From positions 1,612,001 through 1,676,000 of the forward strand of contig JACKQL020000001.1 of the NCBI GenBank assembly GCA_018296165.2: a stretch of DNA of 64,000 bases. The letters run 5' to 3'. A model generated the notes under the pieces. That model did not search any database. It worked only from the letters and a program-made list of their open reading frames with translations, and was not told where the DNA came from. Below are positions 53,315 through 64,000 of this stretch, piece by piece (the stretch's first letter is position 1; every line of letters begins with the position of its first letter). A program made the position numbers and the translations under genes. The DNA is from Termitomyces sp. T153 (lineage: Eukaryota; Basidiomycota; Agaricomycetes; Agaricales; Lyophyllaceae).

Positions 53315-53570
53315 AACTGTAAGATGTTACGAAAAGACACTTTATTTAAATATGGCGACATATATCAAGCTGATTTGTAACAATCTCTTAACAACGTCCG
53401 ACCTTTCACGATTTCCAGCTGGTACTTTGAGTTATGATCTGGGAGACTGGTGAAAGCATAGGCACAACTTGAAAAGAACACCGAACTCAGATCATTATTT
53501 CGCATCTCTCAGCTTGAATTCCAGAGGGACTCTGATGGGGCTATGGATACACACGAAATGAGCATAGAAT

Positions 53571-55968
53571 TCATGCGATCAAGAACAAGAAGACTGACGT
53601 TAAGGTAAGTCCTGCTTTGCATGCCAGTATCCTATCTTTTCTCTGCTCAAAGGTTTCACCCGCGAATTGCGGCTCATCCTTGACTTGAATCTTGTATCGA
53701 GACACAAGCATAGTCAGAATAGCGATCCCTTCCGTCTCAAAAAATCTACATTGGTGAGATATTGTTGGACAACAGCAGTAAAGGTGTGACATTTCTTACC
53801 TGCGACCCAGACATGCACGTGCACCTGTAACTAGGATGAGTATTTCATTGACCATAATTCAAGATATATCAGGACAGACCTGCACTGAAAGGCAAAAACG
53901 CATCTCGAGGCCAATCCTTCTCAAGAAAGCGAGATGGCTTAAAAGACATAGGGTCCTTCCAGTAGCGAGCTATATAGTGCCGAGGATGAAAGTCGACCAA
54001 GAGTCATCGATCAAATTCGCGTACAATTGTAATGCAGTCCCGCGACATTGATTGAAATGATTGCATCTCTCGGAACGGGTACGACAACTTTATTTCCTTC
54101 TGCGTCGATAGTTGACAATGTCGTATCTTCGGCGCTGAACTTCGGAATAGAAGGTACCTGCAACGAAGGAGTTAAGGCAGAAGACCAGTTGAATTGACTA
54201 ATGACTCAACAGGTGGGAACATACGAAGGGTCTCGTAGAAAACACTGTAGAAGAGTCAACATCAATTTTGAAGGAGTAGGGTTTCTTACGCCATAGAGTG
54301 AGTGAACAAAGGCATCGTTTCGTAGTTCTAATTAAAGGGTTATCGTCGGCTGTATAATCCTGTTTTGAGGATGAATAGCTCACGGGAAGCTTGCCTTGAG
54401 CGAGGACACTCTGAATGTGTTGATACAGAATCTCCTGCTCATCCTGATAGAGGGCGAGCATAGCAAAAGTAAAACACAGTGTATGAGCGGTAGTCTGAAC
54501 AGTCACAAGACCAGAAGCATAGCAGGGCAAGTAGGTATTGAATCGGACACACCTCATGCCCAGCAATCAAGAAGATGAAGATATTGCCTGTCATGTTATC
54601 AGATGAGGACAAGGAAGTATAGGATGTGTGGGTAACGCACCAATCAGCTCATTGACAGATAGTTTGGCTTCATCAGAATCTGCATCGTTTGCACCCAAAA
54701 GGCTACTGAAAAGATCATATTTCTCCTCGTTTTTAGCCGCCTGCCGCTCATGAATCATTTCCGTCATATATCTCTTGGTACCAATGTTAACTGTGAATGA
54801 TATGTAGACCAAACGGCGCACCTCTAACTCATCGAAGGCAAGCCTAACATTCCTCAGGTGTTGGGTTAAGCCAAAAGCAGGCTTCGGAACGATAAGTTTC
54901 AGGAAAACATCGGTCGAGACAATGTGAAGGGCGTCCTTGAAGGTAAGATGATGACCAGGAGGGATAATGTCATCGTCCTTCCAGGAGATTGTGCGCCCAA
55001 AGCCTAGTGGAGCATCAGATAGATGGTCAGGGGACGACCACAATAAAGCGCACCTGCAGTGCCAATGACAAAAAGGGCAATCTATACGAAATCCGTCAGC
55101 AGGCAGTAGTGACATGGGATCCAAATTTTTTGATCTCACTGGCAAGGTGATTTCAACGCAGTGGTTTGTAATAATAGTCTGTTGGTCGCCCCAAATGTCC
55201 TGAAAGAGAGAATCCATAATTTTGATAGTTTCTTCCCAAACCATTCTGTTGTTCCTCTGAAGGCACCAGTACAGCTTTATGCTTATTCAAGGATCTTGGA
55301 CTCACATCAGAAAAGGCAGGGGCAGATATCTTCCTGTACTTTTTCCACTCTTCACCCTCGGACGCTACGATGTTGCGCCCAAAAAAGGCGAGGACCGTAT
55401 ATTGCGAAACAGGTTTCGGAAACCGTGAGCGATAAGTAGTGACTTCCTGAAATAGGAAAAATACCTCAGCATGAAGTTTTGAAGCTTAGTATAACGGACC
55501 TTGATTGCAGCTGCATCGGCAAGGATGAGTGTCGTTGACGACGGCCAGACGGAAATCTGATGATTGATCGAATGGGTTTCGCATGTGCGGCACAAAATTC
55601 CAGCTTACCGCGGATATGATATCACTTCCGAATTGCTTAAATACTTTAAAAACCTTGAGATGAGTATGTTTTTAATGAAATCCACTTGATGACCAACAGC
55701 GATGTTTATGCAAAAAAAAGGAATTGCGACCTTGAGTTATGCCAGGAGTAGGCGGGAGAAGATTGGCTAATGCACCGTCTCCTGCCAGCAAGGTTCTATA
55801 GCCAGGATGATTGCTTTAGGCAAATTCCAGAGTGAGAAGCTACTCATAGGAGGGAACGAAAGTAACACACTTTATGGACCTTACTGCTTTCCAGAAGTTG
55901 CCACATTTCTGGAAAACATAAAAAAACGCAAGACAGCACGCAAAAAGAACGAACGTGGCAGTAGCCAT
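53571..55968 (-). CDS. cytochrome P450
   Basis: This is a membrane-anchored heme monooxygenase. The anchor exon is MATATFVLFACCLAFFYVFQ at 55968, spliced (ATAAA|GTGTGT) to NNHPGYRTLLAGDGALANLL and PPTPGITQ. FFGRNIVASEGEEWKKYRKI then ISAPAFS, MVWEETIKIMDSLFQDIW, the FGRTISWKDDDIIPPGH segment and a long helical exon follow. The I-helix reads FLIAGHETTAHTLCFTF (AGHETT), split by an intron after HE. The K-helix has ETLR. The heme loop, spliced from three exons, is FSAGARACLGRRFFETEGIA, with Cys ligand. The end is GLTLTSVFLFLIA. About ten introns. Order and N-terminus fit a basidiomycete family, but I cannot assign a CYP number. Substrate unknown. Confidence 0.9.
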
Positions 55969-56473
55969 GAAAAGCTGGTCAATCACAGCACCAGCTCACA
56001 TTATGATCATTTTGCACGGATCTATCATCTGGCTTTGGAACCATGCGGACAAGTAAGGTCAGGCAAGGTACCTAGATCCGCAATAGTCCAACGGTCTCCT
56101 TCCCAATTTGGGCCCCCGTGAGAGTCTGGGAAATTCCCAGCACCTTGTGTTCATCATATTCTTGGCACTTAGTAAGCTGCCTTGCCCTCTTCGATCGTCA
56201 TCTCCACCATCGTCGACTGTGCCTCATTCACGTCGTATACACACCTCACTTGTTGTAAATAGCCCTCGTCTCATCGTTCACATCATACTCAAAAGTGGTC
56301 GCTTATAACAACCGTTTTCGCGCTAAACTCCTCTCCTTTCCCCCTTCCATTCAAGAGTAGAGGACGGCTGGACACCAACAAAGATCACTTTATAAATCAA
56401 TTGTATTACTGATATAGAGGGTCCCAACAAAATATATATATTTCCATAATGATTCACATGGAATATTTTTCGG
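55969..56473. other. intergenic, about 500 bp
   Basis: This lies upstream of the P450 and downstream of the FKBP, both minus. It should include the P450 promoter. Plus ORFs at 55807-56121 and 56108-56308 are antisense shadows or chance. Confidence 0.35.
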
Positions 56474-57907
56474 TCATTGTTTGATTTCCAGAAGTTTGAC
56501 CTCTAGCAAACAAGTTAAAGAAGTAGTAAACGCAAGACCGACAACTTACCGAAAACAAGGGTAGAGTTTTTTGGGATTTTGTCAATAGCCTGCGAGCCGT
56601 AGCCCATGGCCGGAGGTATCGTCAGTTTTCTCTCGCCTCCCACCTGCATCCCAACGACGCCTTCGTCCCAGCCTGTGCATCAACATTAAACACCGAGCAA
56701 TCGGAAGCACGTTAGCCAAAACCCACCTTTGATGACCTCACCTTTGCCGAGCTGGAAAGCAAGCTAAGATTTCATGTTAACGCACAAAATCTCTACAACG
56801 GTGATTTAGATTACTCACTGGTTTCCCTTTGACGTTTTTGTCAAAAATCTTTCCGTTGGTAAGCTTTCCAATGTATCGTACGCGAACAGTATTGCCTTTC
56901 TTGGCCAGAGGACCTGTGCCGACCTTGGCGTCGAAGATTTTGATTCCACCTGCAATCTCTTTCTCGATACCTTTGGACTTCTCCTCTTTGTCATTGGGAG
57001 TTCCCTTCTCCTTCGAAGGTTCTTTCTCTTTTTTCTTCTTTGCCTCAGGGGTAGCATCAGCAGGTTGCGCAACTTCTGTCTTCTGCTTCTTCTTCTTCTC
57101 AGCTTTGGAGGGCTTTTCAGCTTCTTCATCAGCCTCACGAGCACGTTTGAGGTTTTTGGGAGCTTCCTCAACTTCTTCAAAACGGCTATTGGATTGTCAA
57201 TACCTCATCGCACACGGATGACGCTGTACGTACCTGGCATCACTCTCTAGGTCATCCAGATCATCGGGATGCATTTCGACATCAGAGCTGACTTCACGGA
57301 GATCGTACGCGTCCTCCTCAGAGTCCAGGTCAGAATCGTCGTCGTCAAAAGGAGGGTTATTAACCGCTTGTTCTACGCGTAAAATAAGTACTACAGGAAA
57401 ACGAAGACCCTTCCCAATCATACCAATGTAGTTCCCAGTCAGGTAGACAGTACTTTGTTGCCATGTAAGAAGAAGGTATACAAGGATGACGTAAAACCTT
57501 ACTTTTTGCCAGCGAGCTCGAACTTATAGGTCTCATCTTCTTGGAGGATGAGGTTTACTGAAGTTTGCTCCAACTAGAACCGTGAGCGAGAATAGAGTCA
57601 AAGGGCCAACTTTGCACATACTGTGTCCGGTTTCAAAGAGCAAAGGACCGTGGTGACGGTCTTTGGCACCTCGTCTTCATCCTCGTCATCAAGTACGCCA
57701 CTGGGCTCAAAGGTGAGTTTCACGGTAGTCCTGCCTGACGCGTCTTTGAGGACATCCCCAAGAGCAACGTTGGTGATTTTGAGGTCTGCAGGCGGCTGGA
57801 AAGTCTCCACTTTGCCAGGCGTAAGTTTGAGACTCCTTTTGAGGGATAAGACAAGGTTGGAAGAAATGACACGTGGTAACGCACCAAATACCAATTGCGA
57901 GAGCCAT
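56474..57907 (-). CDS. nucleolar FK506-binding prolyl isomerase (Fpr3/Fpr4-like)
   Basis: Fungal Fpr3/4 combine an N-terminal nucleoplasmin-like domain, acidic and basic tracts and a C-terminal FKBP isomerase domain, acting in the nucleolus and on histones. The start MALAIGIW splices to [20 protein letters not shown] and then [15 protein letters not shown]. An acidic segment ([12 protein letters not shown], later [16 protein letters not shown]) and a Lys/Glu-rich basic stretch follow. The FKBP domain reads [32 protein letters not shown], then [20 protein letters not shown] and [20 protein letters not shown]. The final exon adds EVKLLEIKQ at VF|EVKLL. About seven exons. Active-site Tyr and Trp are present. 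Confidence 0.93.
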
Positions 57908-58033
57908 TTTTTTCCAGGAGAAACGAAACCAAGAGAAAAAGTTGTCGTTCGAAGGTGATTTGAAGCTCCGGCTTACATAATGTCACTTCTGTCCATCACT
58001 ACGCCGCCATCGAGAAACAGATAAGTTGTAGCA
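57908..58033. promoter_or_regulatory. 126-bp divergent promoter
   Basis: This separates the start codons of the FKBP (-) and ARPC4 (+). It holds no clear known motif by eye; both genes must be driven from this interval or their leaders. Confidence 0.4.
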
Positions 58034-58844
58034 ATGGTGAGCTCTGTACGCCCATCGTCTTGCCTATACTGACGAAATGTCTAGTCTAACGTCTTGAGGC
58101 CATATCTTGCCGCGGTTAGGTCCACACTGACGGCTGCCCTGACACTCGAGAACTTTTCATCACAAGTGAATATCCTTCATATTGTTCTTTCCCTCTTGTT
58201 AATGTTTTCGAAGGTTGTAGAGAGACATAATAAGCCTGAAGTAGAGGCGGGGTAGTTATACCTTCATCGACTTGTGTGAAGATGCTGATAATACATCAGA
58301 GGATCGAAAGAAGTGCTCTTGAATCCACTAACGATATCTCGCAATGAGAATGAACGTGTTTTGATTGAACCGTCCGTTAACTCAATCCGCCTCAGCATCA
58401 AGATCAAGCAAGCTGACGAGATAGAGCGTATTCTTTGTCACAAATTCACGCGATTCATGATGCAAAGAGCGGAGAGTTTCATTGTGCTGCGGCGTAAACC
58501 AGTACCTGTATGTTCGCTTTGAATTGCCATCGAATTATGTATGCAATGATCTTTTCTACAAGGGTTACGATATATCTTTCCTCATTACAAATACCCACTC
58601 GGAAACGATGCTGAAGCATAAGATCGTCGACTTTATCATCCAGTTTGTTGTGGACTTTTACCATCAATCTCGAGTCTAACTCGTTGTACAGATTCATGGA
58701 AGAGGTGGACAAAGAGATCAGCGAGATGAAGCTCAGCCTGAATGCACGGGCGCGTACCGTCGCCGAGTCATACCTTGTTGCAGTAAGATCGTCGTATTGT
58801 TTGTAATCTACGAAGCTCATTTCTGTTCGTAGTTCAGCACATAG
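58034..58844 (+). CDS. ARPC4: Arp2/3 complex subunit ARPC4
   Basis: ARPC4 is a core subunit of the Arp2/3 actin-nucleation complex. Coding exon 1 is only the ATG (58034-58036), directly followed by a GTGAGC donor; the next exon starts [20 protein letters not shown]. Then come [112 protein letters not shown] and [20 protein letters not shown]. The last exon adds FST. Six introns, each keeping frame and giving conserved residues, in about 800 bp. Nearly every block matches the very conserved family, so identity is firm. Confidence 0.96.
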
Positions 58845-59451
58845 AATCGGTCACTAGCTTTTCAACATATTTTACCTTCAACTGTTCTCTCAACACGGTA
58901 CCATGACCTGGTTGCGAGATTGGGATTCATCTATATCACAGCTTCCAAGATGAAGTGTCGTCGTATAGAGACTTCTGAAAGCCAATGTACATTAACCATC
59001 GCCGCCTTTTATTGAAGTTCGCATCAAACCCCTTGCGATAGAGGACGTGCATTTTCTAAATCCTGTTGTATGTTGGGTATATATGACCCGGACATGCGTC
59101 ACTGAAAACTTACTAGTAAGGATTGTAATCTTGTATGCACATAGACTCCCTGGATCATGAAATTTCGACTCACTTAGTATATACAATATATGCGGCACAC
59201 CATTTCTCGCGGAGTACATATTTCATAAAGAGTGTCAATTGGCTGTTCTATACTGGGGCCCTGGTTGACTACATTCTTTCAAGAGTCCAGGACCCAGTGA
59301 TTCATGAGCACAGCCTATTCAAAGTCGAGTCGAAGCTCTCTGCTTTGAACTTATATCGAATCACGTGGTTTCTGACTTGTTTAATTTTGATGCGACCCAA
59401 TCGATACAAAGTCCAAATGTCATTGCCGACGTCTTGTATTCAGGTGTAGGA
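58845..59451. other. intergenic, about 600 bp
   Basis: This lies between ARPC4 and the TEN1-like gene, both plus. An ORF at 59135-59449 has no recognisable features and likely reflects leader sequence. No RNA gene seen. Confidence 0.35.
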
Positions 59452-59981
59452 ATGTCCCAGCAAACAAAACCGGCAAGACTGGCTAGAGTAAAGTCAGTTA
59501 ATGAATCTCTAATTGGGGAAAAACTACGTTTGGTGGGACGGTGAGTCCAAGTTGGCTCCTTTCAGAAAAGCTTCATTATGTTGGCTAGTCTTCTGTCATA
59601 TGACACTACTACTGGCCTAGTTTTGTTGGTGGAGGAGGATCAAGCATTACTTGTAGATGTTTCTTTTTGTATGGACAAGACGATGGGTGACTGGGTTAGA
59701 GATCGTCTTGGCACAATCATGGTTGTTGGTCACCTCGAGACAGTTCCCGTGCGTACAATCAACATGCGCTGCCTTCATGTTCTAATATAAACATATCGCA
59801 TGTCACTAGGAAGAACTCCCAATCCCAACGTTGCCAACCTACGCACCCCCACCTGTCTTGAATCCAATGCTGGTAATCCAAGCCGTGTTGGTGGAGAAAA
59901 GCGAGGATTTGGATTTGTCTTCCTGGTGTATCGAGATTGAAAGAAGAAAACAGTATCATGCGAATCGTGACATATCTTGAA
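59452..59981 (+). CDS. small OB-fold protein, probable TEN1 telomere-cap subunit
   Basis: TEN1 is the small subunit of the CST complex that binds single-stranded telomeric DNA. Three exons give about 135 residues: MSQQTKPARLARVKSVNESL, GEKLRLVGRLLSYDTTTGLV, LLVEEDQALLVDVSFCMDKT, GTIMVVGHLETVPEELPIPT and a last exon with NPMLVIQAVLVEKSEDLDLS, SWCIEIERR. The order LRLxGRLxxYD, LVDVS, VVGHLE fits a lone OB fold of TEN1 length and resembles TEN1 rather than RPA14, but similarity is low. The first intron must end at CTAG before TCTTCTG to keep frame. An RPA3-type OB protein is the alternative. Confidence 0.6.
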
Positions 59982-60663
59982 GGTGGCATTTCTCAATATT
60001 ACCATGGAGTGACGCACACCTCCTCCGTTTGACTGTGTCTCAGTAATGTTTTATCTCAATGCACGTCAGGTTCTGATATGTTTTCCGAATGCAAGAAAGT
60101 GCACTATGTACTTGTTGCAATCATTTGGAATACACCTGGACCCATAGCTCGGGTACTGGGATCCGAAATCGGGCACGATTTTCAAGGTATGAATCTCAGA
60201 TAAGATGTGATCTAAGATATCGCTGATCCTGGGATATGAGTGCATGAACAAAACACGAGGCAGATGGGGTAATAGAGATACAACTAGCGTTCGGGGCAGT
60301 GTACACGTCGTGTGGGTGCAGAACAACGGATGTCATTCTCTTGAATAGATGGTATATACAAAAGACAGTAAAAAAAACAAATCATAACCATCGGGACGAT
60401 CGTTTCTCACGGAACAGCCGATGCAAGGGACGGACGGAAATGGAAATATGACATGACTGCTGCAGACGCCATGCTTTGGCACTGGACATCGTTTTCTTTA
60501 TAACACCACCACAATCCTATCAAAGCGATCTCGTCTCCCCGCCCTCGACAATCACGCAACGGCATCTCTGCGCCCCCCAGCCTTCGAACCCGAGTCTTTT
60601 ATTCCAATCCGAGGATACCGCACTCATCGACCTTTCATTGTACTCTGCGCCCATCTCTAGACT
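59982..60663. other. intergenic, about 680 bp
   Basis: Promoter region of the following gene. A minus ORF at 60066-60326 and a plus ORF at 60476-60703 show no recognisable features. Confidence 0.35.
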
Positions 60664-62010
60664 ATGGACCAAAATCAACCAGTTGCCTCCTCGTCCTTTG
60701 TGACGATAGTCGACCCATGCGAACCCAAATGTATCCCTTCATATCCCATCTCTGACCTTCGTTCCTCTCCTCCATGGCAACACCGTGTAATTCCACCACC
60801 CCAGCCGCCACAATCAATGACATCGTCCAACACCATTTCCTCCACCGATGTGCATTACAACAAGTACTCAATCCCTATATGGAGGGAGATTGAGCTCGGT
60901 GTGTGGTCGGATGGCACAGACCGCGCTCTTTCTGCTGCTTATCCTGCGGTTCAAGACTTTCTTGCAACCGCACGCAAGACCTTGAGCCTCCCTTTGCCCC
61001 CTTCCGAAGTTGTCTTCGTTATTGCTGCGCTCGAGGTGTTTTATGCTTGGAACGATCCTGTCCATTGGATGTTCTGGAGTGATGAGAAGAAGAATACTAC
61101 AGCCGCGGTTGTAAACCGCATTGCTTGTACGTGCTAATCTATCAACCAGGCTGGTCTTATTTTCATTTGGATAAATTTAGTACGCAAGCCACAGCTCATT
61201 CGCTCAAAAGTTTCCTGGAATGGAGAGGCTGAATACCTTTTCATCTTATCTGGTCTACACGGCTCGTCATCTCTCCCAGTCGATAAAGACTGGTTCCATA
61301 TTTTGAACCCCGCCAAGGCACCTACAGCACCGATGAATCTCAGGAAGCGGAAGACTCAGAAAACTGAACAACCGGAAATACCGGGCGAGGAGAACGGGTC
61401 TGAGATCGAGGAGCCTCGTCCGAAACGACCTAAAACTAGGTCAGCACGACTTGTGAAACCTGCCGATCCAGTCACTGCCGAAAACGTCAAACCCGCCACC
61501 GCCACTTCAACACACTCCGATGGATACCCCGCAGTATCTGCTAATTCTGTCTCTCCGCAGGATAGTAGCACCCCTTTGAATACCAACTCTACACTTACCA
61601 CACAGCTCAAGCCTTCCCACGAGACACCTAATGCACGAGAACAGTCGTCCTCTCCTGATCCGTTGTTCGTACCCCGAGCAAATACCGCATCATCTGGTTC
61701 GGCGGTAGACCTTCATATCCACGCACCCTCGTATACCCGCAATCGGTCGATTTCACAGACCTCATCACAAACGACACTCGTCACTGACGAAAGGCGGTCA
61801 TTATCAGTGTCGTCTAATCTTACAGCCGTTGAGGCCCACGCTGTCAATGACAAGTCCATCAAATATGACCAGCCCACGTCTGATTCCGAAGTGGAAAAAG
61901 AAGGGATGGTTACTCGTGGCCGTGCCAATAGAGGCCGCGCTTCTGTCGTTCATGGTAAAGACACAACCCGAAGGACGAAATCTCGTGCAAAGAGGAGGAC
62001 TACGAAATGA
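60664..62010 (+). CDS. unrecognised protein with basic C-terminus
   Basis: Two exons, joined at NRIA|LRKPQLIRSK across a 53-nt-class intron (T|GTACGT...TTTAG), give about 430 residues. The N-terminus is Pro-rich. A folded-looking part follows, with YPAVQDFLATARKTLSLPLP, SEVVFVIAALEVFYAWN and WFHILNPAKAP, rich in Trp and aromatic residues. The C-terminal half is Ser/Thr/Pro-rich with basic clusters PRPKRPKTRSARL and RRTKSRAKRRTTK and RGRANRGRAS, which suggest a nuclear or nucleic-acid-binding protein. I do not recognise a family. The gene structure itself is clear. Confidence 0.7.
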
Positions 62011-63145
62011 AGGCACATTGACGAAATGAAACGGAAACATGGATTTTCTTTCTTGTACATTAGATAGGCGGACGGATTAGTTGTTCTACTCGGATTAGTA
62101 TATAGGTTCTCCCTCTTCTTGTACTGCCTATTCCTTCAATTCATTTTCTATATCTGGTGAGCTGATACTGAGACATGTTCTGGCGAGGTCGCGTGCAACG
62201 TGACTGGTCACGTGAGTGTGATTTTTGGCGCGTCTTGTCACTGACGAGAGCTGGAAAAGGAAAAGCGACTACTTGCTACTTCTGCAATGGATGGATTTGA
62301 AAGCCCGAATGAATGTAATGTACTAGTGAGAAATGTGACTTCTTCCATGTATTAGAAGCCGAGCCGATATGAAGGTCATCTTCAGGTCATTTGACGCGGC
62401 TGGACCCTTTATACGTCACGGTATTCCTACATCTGGTATGTCAGTTTGCGATTCGGATTGCTGATATCTCTGTTGATCTGTGGTCAGAATGACATGTTGT
62501 GACCATCAGGCGCTATGAAGACGGTAGCCCAATTCGCAGTGTTTCGGCGGATTGATCTGTATCAGCTCACTCGCCGGGTGCTGAAAGCTCGAATGCAGTC
62601 CCGATTCGCGGGAACGGCCTGTAACAGTTGACACATATGGCACCGCCCTGACCGCGAAGGAGCAGATCAATGCAAAAGATCATGTTCCTAATAGGTATTG
62701 GACCGTCCGACCGTGTCGGTTGGCCGGTGCGGTCAGTGATTTTCCTCCGCCGTGGCAGATGTGGGGCAGAGAATTTTCATGGATAACATGGAAAATTGCT
62801 GTGCCGGGACGCATGATCTTCTTGCGAAGAGCTGTTGGAATGGCATGCGTCAAAACGGGTCTGGGCTGGACCGGCAGAGTCGGCCGAGCGCAGACGGACA
62901 CCTTGAGGCGGGCATGTGGTATTATATTCGTACGTACATGTGATGCTAGGAGAGTATTGGATGTGTTTGGAAGGCGGTGCGGTGCATCTTCGGTTGTGGA
63001 AAGAATGTCGGAGAGGAGGAGGACAGGCACCGAGTTGCTAGCCGAGGAATATGCCGGAGAGCCTTGGCCAGGTTTGGACTGGTTTGCCTGGCGAGCTTGT
63101 TGCGCGGGCCCCTTGCTCTTGTTCTCCCACCACCACCAGCCCCCA
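62011..63145. other. intergenic, about 1.1 kb
   Basis: This lies between two plus-strand genes. It includes the palindrome TCACGTGA at 62208-62215, an E-box of the type bound by bHLH proteins. Several overlapping ORFs at 62680-63222 on both strands look like GC-rich chance frames; none has motifs or splice support. Confidence 0.4.
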
Positions 63146-64000
63146 ATGCGTCCTGCAGACAACCCCTCTCGCCGTCGTCCCAGACGGTGAGCAGCCCCTT
63201 TGTCCTCTTGCGCCCCGCTCACCTCTCCACAGCACCTGGACCCGCGACGAGCTCCTCAAGAGTCTCGAGGTAACCCACCCCTCTTTCTCCTCTCGTCTCC
63301 ACTCAATCCGCAGCAGATAATCGGCCACCTCCACACCCCTCTTCCCCCCATCCTGCCCCCGTCCCCGCCTGTCTCCCGCCCCAGCTCCCCCGCACCCCCC
63401 ACAAAGCGCAAGTATGACGCACCACCGGAGCAAGAGCGCTCGAAGCGGCTCAGAGGCCTCCCAGATCGTCGTGTACTCCCCATGCCCCGCAACGAGCCCT
63501 GCGAGGACGGCGAGGTGCGAGAAGACCCCCCCGTCGCCTCCTCGTCCCGCATTCCGGTCGCCCCGGGCATCGACATCCCCAATGCTGTCCCGATCAGGCG
63601 TCCCAGGCGCGGTAGGATGGACAATAGACACTACGATCTCCTCCATGACAAGTACCATCAGCAAGGCCGCGTGCTCAAGTACTCCGGCGACTCTCGCTTC
63701 TGGTCTACCTTTGCCGTTGGCAAAAAGGAGTACAAGCCTCTGGCGAATCCGCCCCCACCCAACTCCATGTACCACAAGTACGGCGGTCTGATTGCGCGTC
63801 TAGAACTCGTAGACGCCCTCGTGTGTTTCACCTACGCGATCTGGATTAGGGACTATGCCAAGCGAACGTGCTACCGCACTTCTTGGTCTACCATCGAGGC
63901 ATTCCTCGCTTGGTGTAAACAAAAATGGCTTTCTGAGGAGGTCATCGACGCAGAAAGGTCGTTTATCGGGCTCATGTAAGTTTGTCCTAACATCTTTGAT
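63146..64000 (+). CDS. unrecognised protein, 3' end beyond window
   Basis: Exon 1 reads MRPADNPSRRRPRR and splices across GTGAGC...CACAG to TWTRDELLKSLE, then across GTAACC...GCAG to IIGHLHTPLPPILPPSPP. The long exon has a Pro-rich part, KRKYDAPPEQERSKRLRGL, GRMDNRHYDLLHDKYHQQGR, SGDSRFWSTFAVGKKEYKPL, GLIARLELVDALVCFTYAIW, CYRTSWSTIEAFLAWCKQKW. A good donor (AT|GTAAGT at about 63977) shows it continues past the right edge. The folded core with Trp/Tyr is likely conserved in agaricomycetes, but I cannot name it. The basic Pro-rich start suggests a nuclear role; that is inference. Confidence 0.65.

Noticed and set aside
62208..62215. TCACGTGA E-box as promoter of the next gene
   Set aside because: It is more than 900 bp from the next start codon; too weak to call a functional site.
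62680..63222. long overlapping ORFs on both strands (180 and 156 codons)
   Set aside because: GC-rich chance frames; no motifs, and the plus-strand gene starting at 63146 explains the splicing signals.

Overview
The window looks like nuclear DNA of a filamentous basidiomycete, most likely an agaricomycete. Nearly every gene is cut by many introns of about 48-60 nt with GT/AG (occasionally GC/AG) ends. Genes lie close together on both strands, and the recognisable proteins read as fungal: a Mei2-type RNA-binding protein, a Set9/KMT5-type methyltransferase, an Nmd2/UPF2, a Ypk9-type P5B ATPase and a P450 with a basidiomycete-style N-terminus. Coding regions were assembled by eye from ORF fragments plus splice signals. 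Gene ends are mostly firm; inner exon borders are approximate unless stated.

Layout. 1-1.7 kb is AT-rich, non-coding and contains no CpG dinucleotide at all, which suggests methylated, decayed repeat DNA. 2-16 kb holds a formate/nitrite transporter (-), a Mei2-like protein (-), mitochondrial ribosomal protein bS6m (+), chaperonin subunit CCT6 (-), an unrecognised low-complexity protein (-) and a TIM-barrel hydrolase-like protein without an obvious metal motif (-). 16.8-26 kb holds a type II membrane glycosyltransferase-like protein (+), an ATRIP/Rad26-like checkpoint protein (-) and UPF2 (+); the last two share a 125-bp divergent promoter. 26-28.3 kb is gene-poor and carries the remnant of a protein kinase.

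28.3-38.7 kb holds Tudor-SN (+), a HAD hydrolase (+), a SET-domain H4K20-type methyltransferase (-) and a five-unit polyubiquitin (-). 38.7-40.5 kb is non-coding and contains a diverged tandem duplication. 40.5-46 kb holds RRP17 (+), the SNARE BOS1 (+), a metallo-beta-lactamase-fold protein (-) and a mucin-like membrane protein (-). 46.4-58 kb holds a P5B polyamine-type ATPase (-), an SDR (+), a P450 (-) and a nucleolar FKBP (-). 58-64 kb holds ARPC4 (+), a TEN1-like small OB protein (+), an unrecognised protein with a basic tail (+) and a 3'-incomplete unrecognised gene (+).

Most genes are housekeeping: protein folding, RNA decay, translation, secretion, actin and chromatin. No operon-like or defence-like system is evident. 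The most unusual signals are the CpG-free block, three GC-AG introns whose use is forced by reading frame and conserved residues, an ATG-only first coding exon in ARPC4, recurrent intron positions and a single-unit A28T change in polyubiquitin, a thrice-repeated F-[AV]-[RK]-x-x-W motif in the methyltransferase tail, a glycosyltransferase-like protein without a DxD motif, and a frame-broken kinase relic.
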